Below are positions 44,714 to 57,146 of a DNA stretch of 64,000 bases, in pieces. The first letter of the stretch is position 1, and the number at the start of each line of letters is the position of its first letter. A program made the position numbers and the translations under genes. The stretch comes from Mycocentrospora acerina. Lineage: Eukaryota; Ascomycota; Dothideomycetes; Pleosporales. The notes beneath the pieces were generated by a model. That model was not told where the DNA came from and did no database searches. It saw nothing but the letters and a program-made list of their open reading frames with translations. The DNA is taken from the NCBI GenBank assembly GCA_022701365.1, contig JAKUHH010000150.1, positions 496,001 to 560,000 on the forward strand, in the 5' to 3' direction.

Positions 44714-47642
44714 GATAAAACATCCATGCAAGTATTAAGGACAACTGAGAGAAGAGTTTAAAATAGACATTCTATGTATCTCTTTCGCCTTCCTGCCAAA
44801 GACATGAGAGCGACATATCGTGATGCGTATTTCAGTGCTTGGAAGTATTCCCGTATGTCTCACTAGATAATCAAATTATTTGAGCTACAAATATTATCGT
44901 ATCATGACAAGGAACTATGACTGATGATGAGACTATTAATTTAATACATGTGCTCACATACTACAGTGTCGGATTCCCATCCCAAACGCCAAAGCAAAAG
45001 ATCTCCACTGTTGCGTACACTCGACCCTCATATGAAAAGTCAAGCTACATCCTCAAACCCAATTTTCATAGGACTAGGACCTATTTACTACTTCAATCGT
45101 TCAATACATCAATATAATTATTCTCCAACACCAGTAGCAGCAATACAATATTATGATACTACACCTTGCCATAACGCCTCACATGCCTACAACTGCAACA
45201 CATCCTGCGCAGCTTGAATCTACCCAAACAGGAATCTCCGTGAACTTCAATAAGTAGTTGACGCAGAAATAAAGGGCGCACTGCTATGATATGGCAGGCG
45301 ACAGTCATCTGGCTCGATGAATTATATACCCTCAACCCAGCTCTCAATGGTGACTGTAGGGGACTACGGTCTGGATTTGTCTTCTGCATTAGCACATCAT
45401 ACTAGAGGCTGAATTCCTTGGGCACAATCTGAAAATCAACGAGTGATACCGGACATCTCAAACAAGTCAAAATTTGAATCCAATGGCCCTACTTCCTCAC
45501 TCTGATCATTTGAGTATGTTTCTTCGAACGTATGGCTGTAGCCTTGTTTTGATAAATTCGAACCTGTTTCCCCGCTGTTTTTGTACTTCTATCCCACCTC
45601 CATACGCCAAAATGCCTATCTTCAATATAACTGACCTTATATCCTCAGCCATCTTATCAGCACTTTCATATTTCCGATCCCAAGCTTTCAATAGCATGCT
45701 TCTGAATCTCGCCCCCTCTAGCTTCTGGAATGTTTCGCGCAAAATGCTGCGATCGAACATCTGAGGAGTTTCATCATAAAGTTTTCAGCCGCCGTCCATG
45801 GGACAGCGAGGTTTCCAATAATGGGTTCTGACTGAGGGCTACTGGCTTGTGTATTTTTTTGTCATGAGTCTTTAGACAAATATGACTCGGATATTGACGT
45901 CCTCCTCGACACAGGCGTACCTTAACTTTTCGTTATAGCCCATCAAATCATTTCGAGCAAGTTCACCTTTTCCATGATCGATTATGTCCCCGTTATTTCA
46001 GCGCCCACGGAACCAGGAATCGCAAGCGAGTAGTCGGATCGCAACCATGTTATCTTTAGGATAATTTGAAGTGAAACATCTCATTTGAGTGCAAGAAGTC
46101 AAGTGCCAGTATTCTCTATGAATTTCAGCGATAGAGCAAACTCGACATGATTTTGTTGTTTCAGGCCATTATTTCAAGTATGAGTATAGCCATCGCTGGC
46201 AGCGTCAAGTCGAACAAGCCAGGCTGTAGTCTTTCTACAACTACGTTTCTGTCATCTAGATCACCGAAGTAACGAATTCCATCAGTCTCATGTCTCTCAC
46301 TCGTACACATTACGTTTATAGATTGCTTACCGAATAACCCCGGAGTGATCCCCACCCAGACTTTGATAGTCTTTCAAACTTCAATAATGGACCGATTGAC
46401 CGACTCTCTTCAATCATCAAGACATGCCCATCCGCTAACGTGGGCCAACAAATGATTACACTTTACCGTCTCGACAGGATGTTCGTTACGGTTCAAAAAA
46501 AATCAGTTGTACCAAGTTTGCGGATCTTTGCGCGTTGTGCTTGCTTCAAGTGGTACGGGATTGCCACAATATGCCAGATATTTTAGTTCTTATAAAAGGA
46601 AACCATCCGTGCCTTGGCCTGGGGTGTTTTCTTTTTCTGTTGGAGTCATGAATGAAACGTGCCGAGCCCATCCTCTAAGTGCATAGCTTGTCAACGGGTT
46701 TGACTCCAAGACCAAGTTTTAAAAAGTAGGAGGTAAAGTGCAGATATAGTACATCATCTGTCCAAAATTTAGGCTATTCGGCGATCTTGTAAGTTGAAAT
46801 CAACAATTCATTTGCGGCGCAACAGAACGCTGCAAAGAGCTCAAATAAGTGTTCTCTTGTTTTTTGGAGGCTACTCTGTTTAAACTACAATGCGTCAGAT
46901 TTCGATGACATATATGATACATAGAGTATGTGAATTGGCAAGTACAGGCAACGCAAGCGAACATCACCTTGTGAAGTTATCACGTGCCATCTTCACAATC
47001 CATCTCAAGATTGCCGTGCTCGAGATCGAGCAAGCACAATTCTATAATATGAGAGAAAAACTCGTTGACACAGATAGACTCCATGTGAGTATTGATCTGC
47101 ATCGATTGTCAAATTATCATCGTAAGCGTTGTAATAACGTCCCGACAAATCTTAGGTAGTGCATGGTCCAACTCCTTCCTTGAAATACTTTCTCCGTGGC
47201 GGTAGCCATCACATGTCTGCCTTCATGCTTCAACTCGAATCGCTGATAGGTTGTAGATGAACACGTGGCCAATAAAAATACCTGTAATGACGAGTATAAC
47301 ATGCTCTCAATCTCTAGGAATAAGGATTGAAAGAGTGATTACCTCAACCAACGATTGTATTCAGCACGTTCCAACGTTGATTTACGGGCCGTTCTCGGCT
47401 ACCTGACTTCGTTTCGGCCGCATGTGTTGACAACCGCTTCTGATTGGTGCATCATTGTGAACACGCTAACCCGTATGAAGCTCAGCCCTCATGGTCCTTC
47501 CGTTGATAGAAGGGCTCCGTGAACAATGCCTGCAGCGATCCAACTTCTGTGCTCAATTTCTATATCATTCGGCTTAATAACCTTCTTTGAGCGAATTGAC
47601 TAAGAAACTTGTTCCGCACGGTGATGCGATATCCATGACATT
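44714..47642. other. Long AT-rich gene-poor interval
   Basis: 2.9 kb, AT-rich, with only short frames. The minus-strand frame 45506-45760 (84 aa; IRSVILKIGILAYGGGIEV) and plus-strand frame 46890-47159 (89 aa; SRAIFTIHLKIAVLEIEQAQ) have protein-like composition and might be remnants of decayed genes, but neither shows a domain or a convincing exon partner. No terminal repeats were recognised by eye. Confidence 0.4.
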
Positions 47643-47652
47643 TTATATATAA
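47643..47652 (+). promoter_or_regulatory. TATA-like box upstream of EEP-jacalin gene
   Basis: TATATATAAG lies about 60 bp before the start codon at 47709. Motif and spacing support a core promoter. Confidence 0.5.
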
Positions 47653-47708
47653 GGTCCTCAGGCACCGCGATTCTCGCCTCACCCTGCAGCGATTCCAGAG
47701 TCTTCGCC

Positions 47709-49230
47709 ATGTATCCTCTCATTCACATACTCCCTGCCTTTCTCCTAGCTGGTGCTTCTCTGACTGCCGCTCAAACATCACCCTCCAAAGGTAGCTTCAA
47801 TGTCATAACCTTCAATGTCGCCGGTCTCCCAGACATTCTCAACGACAATGGTTCGGGCGATAAGACTGCAAATACTGCACGCATAGGCCAATTGTTCACC
47901 AAATATGGCATCTCACTTATTCATGTCCAGGAAGACTTCAACTTTCAGTATGTACGCCGTAATTCTCGGCTCCAAGACTAAACTAAAATATTAATTTAAA
48001 GCGCAACTCTATACGATAATGATAAGCACCCCTACCGAACAGCAACAAGCGGCGGGGTACCATTCGGTAGTGGACTCAATACGTTGAGTAACTTTGAGTG
48101 GACTGACTTTGAAAGAGTGAAATGGGGAAAATGTAGTACTTTCGAGTGAGTGTTCGAAGAAATGACTGCCACACTTTGCCTAAGAATAAGGCTAATTCTG
48201 CATTTTGTGCAATAGCGGCGCAGATTGTCTCACTCCGAAAGGATTTACGTTCATGAGAGTCAAATTCGGCGAGGGGGTATGGATTGATGCATATAATCTG
48301 CACGCCGATGCTGGGTGAGTGAAAATCAATTCTCGCTATCTTATTCAACTCTTTTAAAAAGCTAACTCGCATCATAGAACTACTGCCGCTGATCTCGATG
48401 CCCGTGCCGCGAATCTGCGCCAAGTGTCTGACTACATCACTTCCCACTCAGCCGGGAACCCTGTTCTCGTTTTTGGTGACTCGAACACCCGATACACGCG
48501 TGCTGGTGACATCCCTGGAATATTTAGCACTACACAGTCCATGACGGATGCCTGGATTGAGCTCGCAAAAGGTGGCGTCGCGCCCGCACCTGGAACCGAT
48601 GCCTTGATGTGCGACAATCCCTCTCCTAACACAACCTGCGAAATTGTAGATAAAGTTTGGTATCGCGGCTCCCCTGCAGTAGCTCTAAAGGCAACTAAGT
48701 TCGACTATGCAGGAGAGATGTTCTTGAACGACAACGGCGATACTCTAAGTGATCACGATCCCGTACTTGTTGATTTCACTTGGACAAAGAGTAGCTCATG
48801 GAGCATTGGTGATACATTTGGCGGAGAATTTGGAACCTGGTTTAACGACTTGAACGCATTGTCTCAGGTGCAAGACGCGAGTACATCATCCTTAACTTTA
48901 CGTGGCCAAAACCGACTGGATGCTGTGGAACTAAAGCTTGCCTCTGGTCAGACATTTTCACATGGAGGGACTGGTGGCACTGCTAAGACACTCACATTAA
49001 GTGCTGGAGAGAAATTGAATGACGCGACTCTTTGCAAAGGAGATAAAGATGGCAAAACAAGAATATTTTACGCAGAATTCCGGACTACGAATGGTAGGAG
49101 TATAAGTGTTGGTACAAAGACAAGCGATTGTGTGGTCAGGCTTGCAAAAGAGGGACGAGGAATTGTTGGGTTCTCTGGTAGAAGTGGGGACGAAATTGAC
49201 AAATTAGGATTTGTCTATGGAAAAGCTTGA
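47709..49230 (+). CDS. Secreted EEP-family phosphodiesterase with jacalin-like lectin domain
   Basis: Four exons: 47709-47947, 48002-48145, 48216-48314 and 48378-49230, giving 444 aa; introns are 54, 70 and 63 bp and all phases agree. Residues 1-21 form a signal peptide (FLLAGASLTAAQ). Residues about 29-293 carry the endonuclease/exonuclease/phosphatase fold: FNVAGLP (Asn36), VQED (Glu75), YNLHAD, FGDSN (Asp195, Asn197) and SDHD (285-288), a full catalytic set. Residues about 303-444 match a jacalin-like beta-prism lectin: GDTFGGEFGTWFNDL, RLDAVELKLASGQTFSHGG, and C-terminal GIVGFSGRSGDEIDKLGFVY. The substrate may be a phosphodiester such as nucleic acid or sphingomyelin-like lipid; the sequence does not decide. 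The lectin part probably targets glycans. It is convergent with the Ap4A phosphorylase gene. Confidence 0.9.
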
Positions 49231-49417
49231 TATGTAAGATAGTAGAAGATATATTGATATTGCTGTTAGATGAGCATACGCATTTCGAGTGCGGTAACTA
49301 CTTGACATGTGAGCTTGTTTTGGATTAAGAAGAGGCGACCGGATGATAGAATTTCAGACCGCTAGGTGCAGAAAATATGTTAAGATCAGGTTTCTGTGTA
49401 GGAAGTAGCTTCTTCGT

Positions 49418-50320
49418 CTAACGTGGCACCCCAAGCTCTCGTAAGACATTCGCACAATCAAGTCGCATCCACTCGTCCATGCCCTTTTTGTCTGGAACCC
49501 AAACAGAGCCTAACATTCCCGCTGTATTTGCACTTGCTCCTTCCGTAAATCCTCTTCTTCGAGGAATCACAACGATCCAGTCACTCCAGAGCACGACGTT
49601 GTGTGGACATATTTCGGTATCGCTTAAACCCAAAATGTTTCTACATCTACCGAGTAAACACTCGTAGATCTCCAACAAATCAAATGCTGTAATTCCCTGA
49701 AATCCTTGTTCAAAATGATGTAAGAAATATTCAAAAGGCACATTCGTACTCATCTCTGGATCAATCAGAGCATCGAACGCAAATGGCGGTCCCCGCAGTC
49801 CCTGCATATGTTTATGCACTCGGCTACATCCTCCTGCTTGACTGCAGTTGTAGATGATATACATTTTGTTGTATTTACCAAGCACCTCCAAAACAACCTC
49901 TAAGTCATCCCGGTCAAGCGGCTCATGTTGTCTGCGATACGAGTCTAGGGTCAGCAAAAGAAGCTGAGGCCTGTCGACACAAAACAAGTTCAATGCTAGA
50001 TCGTGTGTGCCGTTCAGCTGTGCAACAATAAGTCGCTCATCAGGGCAGTACATATCGCTGCCAGGACCCCACTTGCGAGACTGTGAGAATGCGGTATTGG
50101 ATGCACCGACAGTGTGAGGTTTTTTGGAGAAGGAGGGGCAAATGCGAAACTCTATCTAGAAGCATCATCAGTTTGGTTATTTGTGATTGGGATTTGGGCG
50201 GGCTACTGGGTAGGCTGAGGTTAAATGCCTAATTGCTTCGTGTGGGCCGTAGGCGATGACCCCGTCGTTTACCAGATCGTCAAAAATCACACTTAGTCTT
50301 TCTTCTGACAGGTGTTCCAT
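49418..50320 (-). CDS. APA2: Diadenosine tetraphosphate (Ap4A) phosphorylase
   Basis: Cleaves Ap4A with phosphate to ADP and ATP, a nucleotide-housekeeping enzyme of fungi. Minus-strand exons 50207-50320 and 49418-50155 are joined through a 51 bp intron (GTAGCC...TTCTAG, phase 0), giving 283 aa. Exon 1 encodes LSVIFDDLVNDGVIAYGP; exon 2 continues IEFRICPSFSKKP and WGPGSDM, then LALNLFCVDRPQLLLLTLDS, YRRQHEPLDRDDL and YNCSQAGGCSRVHKHMQGL. H-x-H-x-Q (residues 152-156) is the nucleotidyl-transfer motif of this HIT-like family. It is somewhat short (yeast Apa1/2 are about 320-325 aa). Without the intron the frame is interrupted by a stop just before exon 2. The APA1/APA2 paralogue cannot be distinguished, so the symbol is indicative. 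It is convergent with the EEP-jacalin gene and divergent from GH3. Confidence 0.82.
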
Positions 50321-51528
50321 AGTGGGGAAAACTTTGCTGGAAATTGCTTTCTTGTCGAGTTGGTTGTCGAAATGACAAGTCATCGAATCTCGAGTGCTTA
50401 TCGTAGCTCTTCGGTTATGATTATCAAGCAATACCCATCCTACGACAAGCAATACCCACAGCAAAAATGCCCGTTCAAACAGTGATATGACCCGTAGAAG
50501 ACACCAACGCCCAAAGGCAATCATTTCCTCTGCTCGAACATATTTTTTCGGAAACTTTGTATGGTAATAGATATCAAAATTTGCATTATCCATTATCCAC
50601 AGCCTCATTAAAGCCGTATGAGCAATATTCCAGACGCCTCGACTATTAGTGATGTTTGTCCGAGGTCGAACTTCCAGCATAAGCTACTGTAGCGATATGC
50701 TAGACCGATGACGCGCACAGCTTTGGGTATCCACAACGTCAAGTTATTGAGAACGTTTTCTGCAGGGCGGAACCACAAACTGAGGTCAATTAATGGCATC
50801 TTCGTATCTGGTAGCAGGGATGTTATGTCAAGAAGGATCAGATCATGTGTATATCAAGGCGGATGTTCATCCAAAAGCAGGGTTAGCCTGTCACTAACGG
50901 AACAGAGCTCCTAGCCTCCGTCGTAGCGTCTGTCAGGCAACGACACATGTTCGTGGAAGAAGATCCGGGGTACCTATGCCTGCAAAGAACGTTGAAAAAA
51001 CGATGATCCAACGTCAAAGAGCGGGATCATCTCGGTTCGGTTAAATAGCGCAGCCACATGTTCTTCCGTCAATCAAACCTCAAGCTTGTTTAATTCCTTA
51101 CAGTACTTCAGCACTCCATTTGAGCAGTCGTGCTTACAGGGCTCCATGTGGTTTTGGTTGCCACTAATTTCCATGTCAAGATCAACAAAACGCCTATCCA
51201 GCCTTCCATTAAGTTGTCTATCGCACAATGTAACATGCTGGGCGCCGGTGAAGACACTAGATTAGAGGACAGTAAAATCCAACAGACATGTCATCTTCTT
51301 CATGTACATAAACCCATGTACCTGTCTGCGGATCCCCCGCTACACTTCCTGGGCGAAATGCACCTTCTGCGGGGTATTATCCGTTTGTTCGACTGTAGAA
51401 ATAGAATCGGATGGATATCCATTTTGGTCTTCTGATGTAAATTGACGATATAGTATAAATACCGTGGAAACATCCTGGAGCTGTTTCATCAATATCTGTC
51501 CAAGGAGCTTATCACGGGACTTGCAAAG
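50321..51528. promoter_or_regulatory. Divergent upstream region APA2-like / GH3
   Basis: 1.2 kb. A minus-strand frame extends above the APA2-like start (to 50680) with a transmembrane-like stretch (FLLWVLLVVGWVLL), but the family start at 50320 fits better. A TATA-like TATAAATA is at 51454-51461, 68 bp before the GH3 start codon. Confidence 0.4.
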
Positions 51529-53953
51529 ATGAGGCACTCTTTCATCGATGCAGTACTTCTCCTTGCTGGTTGCATAGTGCCTATCAATGCCTCCGATGTC
51601 CTTCGCAGACAAGAAGCGGCCAACGCCATTTACAAAAACCCTTCCGCTTCTGTGGATGACAGAGTATCGGATCTTCTCTCACGTATGACCACTGAGGAGA
51701 AAACAGCACAACTTATTCAGGGCGATATCTCGAATTGGATTAACACCACAACCAATGCATTTAACAGTTCCGGCCTAGTATGGAATTTCGGCGCCCGCGC
51801 CGGTCAATTTTACGTCGGATATGCTATGCCACCGGAATGGATCAGTCAAGGCATCAAGAAAGCCCAAGACTATCTCTTGCACAATACAACACTAGGGATT
51901 CCCGCCCTAACTCAGACAGAGGGTATCCATGGAGTGCTTATAGGCAATGCAACCATATTCAACAGTCCAATTGCTCATGCCTGCACCTGGGACCCAGAAC
52001 TTATTCATGAAATGGCTGTCGCTATAGCGGCAGAATCGCAGGCCTTGGGTATCAACCAGCTTTTTGCCCCCGTTGTTGATTTGGCACGCGAGCTACGCTA
52101 TGGCAGAGTGGAAGAGATGTATGGTGAAGACCACTTTCTTGCTGGAGAGATGGGCTACCAATACGTCAAAGGAGTCCAGAGTCTAAATGTTAGTGCCACA
52201 GTCAAGCACTTTGCTGGATTCTCTGCGCCAGAACAGGGTCTGAACACTGCACCAGTCCACGGAGGAGAGCGGGAGCTGCGAACAACATGGTTACCGTCCT
52301 TCAAGCGTGCTATCATCGACGCTGGTGCCTGGAGTATTATGGGTGCCTACCACTCCTACGATGGGATTCCTTCCGTGGCTGATTCTCATCTCCAAGAGAC
52401 TATTTTGCGAGAAGAGTGGGGATACAACTATTGGGTTACCTCCGATGCAGGTGCCACAGATCGATTGTGCTGCTCATTCAAGCTCTGCCAGTGTAAGACT
52501 GCTGATAAGCCTATCGACAAGAAGGCTGTAACCCTGATGACACTTCCAAACGGTAACGATGTCGAAATGGGAGGCGGTTCTTGTACGTATTCCATCTTTT
52601 CGCAAGCTTCTGCATGATTATGACTAATTCCCTGCCTTGCTTATAGACAACTTCGAGACAATTCCTCAGCTTGTAAAAGAGGGAAAACTTGACATCAAAG
52701 TCGTGAACCGAGCAGTTGCACGTCAACTTCGGGCTAAATTCGAGATGGGCCTCTTCGAGAACCCATACCAGGGCGTGTCTTCTGAGGCTACTAAATCCAT
52801 CATCCACACCAAGGCTCACGTTGAGCTTGCGCGTAGGATTGAAGCAGATTCAATTGTTCTTCTTGAGAACAAAAACCACACTTTGCCATTGTCCAAGTCT
52901 GCTAACATCGCCGTAATTGGCCCGATGGGTAATCTGACCAATCTTGGTGACTATGTCGTCTATCGATCGCAATACAACCCCACCAATGTGACCCCTCTCC
53001 AAGGCATTCAACACGTCAGCAAAGGGAATGTAACCTTTGCGCAAGGTTGTGAGCGTTGGTCGAACGATCAATCCGGGTTTCCTGAAGCTGTGGCCGCTGC
53101 AGAGGCCGCAGATGTAGCTATTGTCGTAGTCGGTACCTGGTCGCGGGACCAGAATGAACTCTGGCAAGGGCTAAATGCTACTACTGGCGAGCACGTCGAT
53201 GTCGCCTCGCTCAACCTCGTTGGCGCTATGGGTCCTCTAGTACAAGCTATTATCGAAACAGGCAAGCCTACTATTGTCGTTTACTCCTCTGGCAAGCCAG
53301 TCACTGAGCCCTGGATTTCTGAAAACGCAGCTGCCCTTGTACAACAATTCTACCCCGGCGAGCAGGGAGGAACTGGCCTAGCCGATATTCTGTTTGGTGA
53401 CGTCAGCCCCTCCGGAAAACTCTCAGTCTCCTTTCCTTATGATGTTGGCACACTGCCCACCTACTACGACTTTCTGAACTCCGGGCGTTACACCGAAGCT
53501 GGCAAGATTTACCCCAATGGTACACTGCAATTTGGCCACCAGTATGTCCTTAATTCACCACAGCCTCTATACGAGTTTGGGTACGGACTTTCCTATGCCA
53601 ACTTCACGTACTCAAACATCACTTTCTCAAAGACCGAAGTCAGTGCAGATGAGACTATCACTGCGACTGTTAGCATCACCAACAAGGCTTCAGTAGATGG
53701 TAAAGAGGTTGTCCAAGTGTACGTACAGGACATTATTGCATCTATTGTGGTGCCAAATATTGAACTGAAGGGCTTCAAAAAAGTCTTGGTTAAGGCTGGA
53801 GAGACGGTTGACGTGAGTGTGGAGCTTGATGTAGCGAACTGGGGCCTGTGGAATCGGTCTATGCAGTATGTAGTTGAGAAGGGAGAGTTCCTTGTGCACG
53901 TTGGAAGCAGCTCAAAGGATCTCCGGGCAAACGGTACCGTTACGGTCGTGTAA
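51529..53953 (+). CDS. Secreted GH3 beta-glucosidase-type glycosidase
   Basis: Glycoside hydrolase family 3 enzyme, probably releasing glucose or xylose from beta-linked oligosaccharides outside the cell. Exons 51529-52582 and 52647-53953 join GGGS to YNFETIP through a 64 bp intron, giving 786 aa. Residues 1-21 are a signal peptide. The N-terminal barrel includes VDDRVSDLLSRMTTEEKTAQ, VKHFAGFSAP (K226, H227) and the nucleophile motif VTSDAGATDR (Asp306). The second domain includes DSIVLLENKNHTLPLS and NIAVIGPMGN, then VQQFYPGEQGGTGLADILFG, and a C-terminal fibronectin-III-like domain (VSITNKASVDGKEVVQVYVQD). Many N-x-S/T sites suggest glycosylation. Exact substrate specificity cannot be read. 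A TATA box at 51454 suggests regulated expression. Confidence 0.93.
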
Positions 53954-55424
53954 TTTGCGAATAACTTAGACAATTAAGGGTTATAAGGCAATCGTTGGCG
54001 CTTAAAGAGCACGTGTTGTTTTATACTGAAACTAGAGAAATGTAGATCGCATATCATATTCCAACTTGGTTCATGTTGTTCTTGCAGTGATCTTATGGGT
54101 TTATTTTCCACAATCTCCTTAAAGCCATATTACCGAACAGAATCCCCCACTTCGCATCTTGATTCAATCGCTTTCATGTTTAATTTAACTCGTTTAAATT
54201 TTGATTACCTGAAATTATGCTGCTCATTCCACTAGTCACAGTTCCCAAACTGTCTGCTTGTCATCATTTCAACTTCACGAATATTACTCACGCCATGCTT
54301 TCGCTTACTGTCACACAATTTTTAACCGTTTTCAAAGCAACTCTAGCAGATTCTGGATAATGCCAACTCACATCCAAGTGTTGTTATACAACTAACACAA
54401 ATTTCAACCTGCACAACCGAATATCTGCCTTGGTTGAGTGACCGACTACGTGCGGACATGGAGTGCAGAGAATACCTTTTTTACATCTCATCACAAAATT
54501 TTGTACTGCATTTAAATCTTCGAAAATCTGTGGTTACTGATGCTGATGCTAATAAGGAGGAGGGGGGGAAATTGGCTGAAAGAACAACTTTCCAGCTCGA
54601 GTTTCTTGCATCAGACTAGAAGCCTGTCCCTAGAAGATGTATACATGAGCTTTCCGTAATAGAGAAACAAAGATTCGACCTACAAGTCAAGACACCCAGC
54701 TCCAGCTAAGCCACATGGCACGATTGACAATAGAGAAAAGGCTATTAACTTGAAAACTATGAATATTCAGGTGATGGTAATCACAACGGAATTTACTCAG
54801 AACGCTGTGACCATGAGACGTTTAAATCGTTAGGGCCGCTATACTCGGACAATCTAGAAGATAGTAATAGTCGTTAGTGGTATGGGATTGTAACCTGTGT
54901 CCTTCGTTCCTGTGATGAAAACCACGCCTTCACACAATCTTGAATTCTCTATGCCCTTGTTGCTGCTGAGTACTCGCTTGACAAATTGTTTGATAGCACT
55001 GATTTCAACTAACTCATTCTGCAATTTTAACGAGACATAGAGTCACGGTGAAAAGTATTCCTCCAAGACGCTTTTGTGCCGCCGTGTTTCTTACGTTAAA
55101 AAGCTCCCGTTTTTGACAGATATCTGTTCGTCTACAGAGCCGTCTTCTCATCGCTAACGAGATGAACTGAGATGAGATATTGGCGGCGGGACAGCATATC
55201 TGGGAGCAAATAATTTACGTAATGCACACGCGACAATGCGGAGAAACAAAGTTGATGGATGCCTGGGAGTAATCTTGTACATCAGATCAATAAGATCTCA
55301 CCCAAATAAAATACATATATCCTCGAGCCAGTCAAATGTGAGTTCTCGCTACCAATGCATCATCCTAAACGCCACCCAATGCTAATCTCATCCTAGTACA
55401 TTTCTTTCCAGTCCGCCTCCCACA
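53954..55424. other. AT-rich convergent intergenic region
   Basis: 1.47 kb between GH3 and NUP53, strongly AT-rich with stops in all frames. The 61-aa frame at 54434-54619 is not convincing. Nothing recognisable. Confidence 0.5.
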
Positions 55425-56648
55425 TCAATCATCATACTCCGCGTCTCTCACACCACAAAAATCACTCCCAAAACACGCGTCAACAGCATACCACGCTCTC
55501 CAATAGAGACTCGCAGTTTGTACGTCAAAGCTTCCATCTTCCTTCCTAGGTACTTGGTCCTGACCTGAGCCAACCAACCATCCGACTATAGGCACGGCGC
55601 CAAGAGTCTGCTGCCAGCGCGGAGCTACTGGGAGGAAAGCTTTCTCCTGAGGCAGGAACACAGCTGGCTTGACATTTGCGCCTTTGAGGCGGAGGGTTGC
55701 GCGGCGGGAGGTGGGATTGATGGCTGTTGTTGTGGATGTTGACGTAGTAGATGCGAGGGTTTGAGGTTGCGACTGTTGGGCGAAGAGATCGGTGGGGAAA
55801 GTGTTGCTTGTGCGAGCGAGGGTCGATTGTACGGGCCGGCCTAGAGATGCGGGGACGGAGGCTGTCGCTGTGGCTGAAGAGACGGTCACTGAAGACTGTG
55901 ATGCGCCTATTGTTGTGGAGAATATAGTGCCCGGCGAGGTAGTCAATGACGATATACTTCCTACTGCTGCGCGGATCTCCTTGTCACCCCCCGTTGGCCC
56001 TGTCCCCCGATATGGCTCCGCAAAGACCGTGTAGCCTTGCAGTATCTTTGGCGAGTAATGACATGCACGCTCTGCCGCCTCAGCTGAGTCGAATGTGACT
56101 TTTATCCAGTGGTTCCCGCCGACATATTGATTGATTCTGACAACAGCGTCTTTGGTGAGGAATTGCCGGTTCGAAGCGCGCTGTGAGGCGAATGCGTAAT
56201 TGAATTTTTGGTTGAACGGGTCGCGGTCGTATTCTTCGTAAACCAGGCCGTTTGAGACTTTTTCGTAATGTTCTATCGCAGACCATTGCAGGTCTGCGCC
56301 AAAACCGTATAGTATGACTTCCTTGGGCTCCTTGATGGAAGTGTTTGTCGATGCGCCTGCGGGGAAGGAGGTGCCAGCTTCAATGAGATTAGGAGCGGCA
56401 GACGATGGAAGTGCGGAAACGGGCCCTGTTGATGCGCGGCCAGATACAGAGCGCCTCTTGTCCTCGTCAGCCTTGAAGCGGCTGAAGATGTCGTCTTGCA
56501 CACGGAGGTTCTCGAGCTTGGCGTTGTCTTCTGCAGTTTTCGTCGTTGGTGTCTTCGCGCGTGATGTCCCGCGCTTGCGAGCTTTTCCAAATGGGCCCTT
56601 TTCTTCTGGGACGCGCCGTTGGTTTTGGTCTGGACTGTAGAGGGCCAT
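55425..56648 (-). CDS. NUP53: Nucleoporin NUP53/NUP35-type
   Basis: Linker nucleoporin of the inner ring of the nuclear pore complex, connecting the membrane with Nup170/Nup192-type scaffold proteins. One exon, 407 aa, from the ATG giving MALYSPDQNQRRVP. A disordered basic N-terminus (EEKGPFGKARKRGTSRAKTP) precedes the Nup35-type RRM (about residues 120-235; KEVILYGFGADLQWSAIEHY, GGNHWIKVTFDSAEAAERA, YSPKILQGYTVFAEPY). A Ser/Thr-rich linker follows, and near the C-terminus LGAVPIVGWLVGSG is the amphipathic membrane-binding helix. The frame is open 24 codons further (56720), and an intron ending CTCTACAG just after the chosen ATG is an alternative that would place the start in an upstream exon. 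It is divergent from the F-box gene at 57147. Confidence 0.9.
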   Translation of the reverse strand: MALYSPDQNQRRVPEEKGPFGKARKRGTSRAKTPTTKTAEDNAKLENLRVQDDIFSRFKADEDKRRSVSGRASTGPVSALPSSAAPNLIEAGTSFPAGASTNTSIKEPKEVILYGFGADLQWSAIEHYEKVSNGLVYEEYDRDPFNQKFNYAFASQRASNRQFLTKDAVVRINQYVGGNHWIKVTFDSAEAAERACHYSPKILQGYTVFAEPYRGTGPTGGDKEIRAAVGSISSLTTSPGTIFSTTIGASQSSVTVSSATATASVPASLGRPVQSTLARTSNTFPTDLFAQQSQPQTLASTTSTSTTTAINPTSRRATLRLKGANVKPAVFLPQEKAFLPVAPRWQQTLGAVPIVGWLVGSGQDQVPRKEDGSFDVQTASLYWRAWYAVDACFGSDFCGVRDAEYDD

Positions 56649-57146
56649 TGTCAGCTTTGCTTGAGCGAAGTAATAATGGAATCCGAAGTGCGTCAGGCAA
56701 GTGCAGTTGGCAAGGCGCATTCTCTATTCGAATAAGCCATTACTGTGCCATCCTCTCCCACAAGCACACATGGCCAGGCAATGTCCTAAGACAACGACTT
56801 ACTCTCCAAAATCAAACCCCCATGGTAGCCTTCTCCCTGTCGAATCGATTGCGCGCTCTGAATCAGGTACAGCATGGACCTGCATATTTTAACGCTGTCT
56901 TATTGCGACAGTGGTTGCGTGCTTGTGATTATATCGCGTAGACGGTTTTGTTTATCGTGTTCTGGAACAAAAGGTTTGGCCCCAGAAACTCATCGCCGCC
57001 GCTGGCAAGCCACATCAGGCCCGAGCGTTGTGGCGCACCATCGATCTTCACTCGTCAACTAACCTTGCCCAATCCATCCAACCGCTGCATGCACGCCTCA
57101 AGTGAACCCTCCAGTGCTGCTGCCTGGATACAACACCTGCATAATA

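Noticed and set aside
45506..45760. 84-aa minus-strand frame with protein-like composition
   Set aside because: Too short, no domain and no consistent exon neighbours; at most a gene remnant in AT-rich DNA.
52441..52540. Cys-rich insert after the GH3 nucleophile motif, first thought to be a frameshift
   Set aside because: The frame stays open into the splice site, and this loop before the GGGS segment is usual in this GH3 subgroup.
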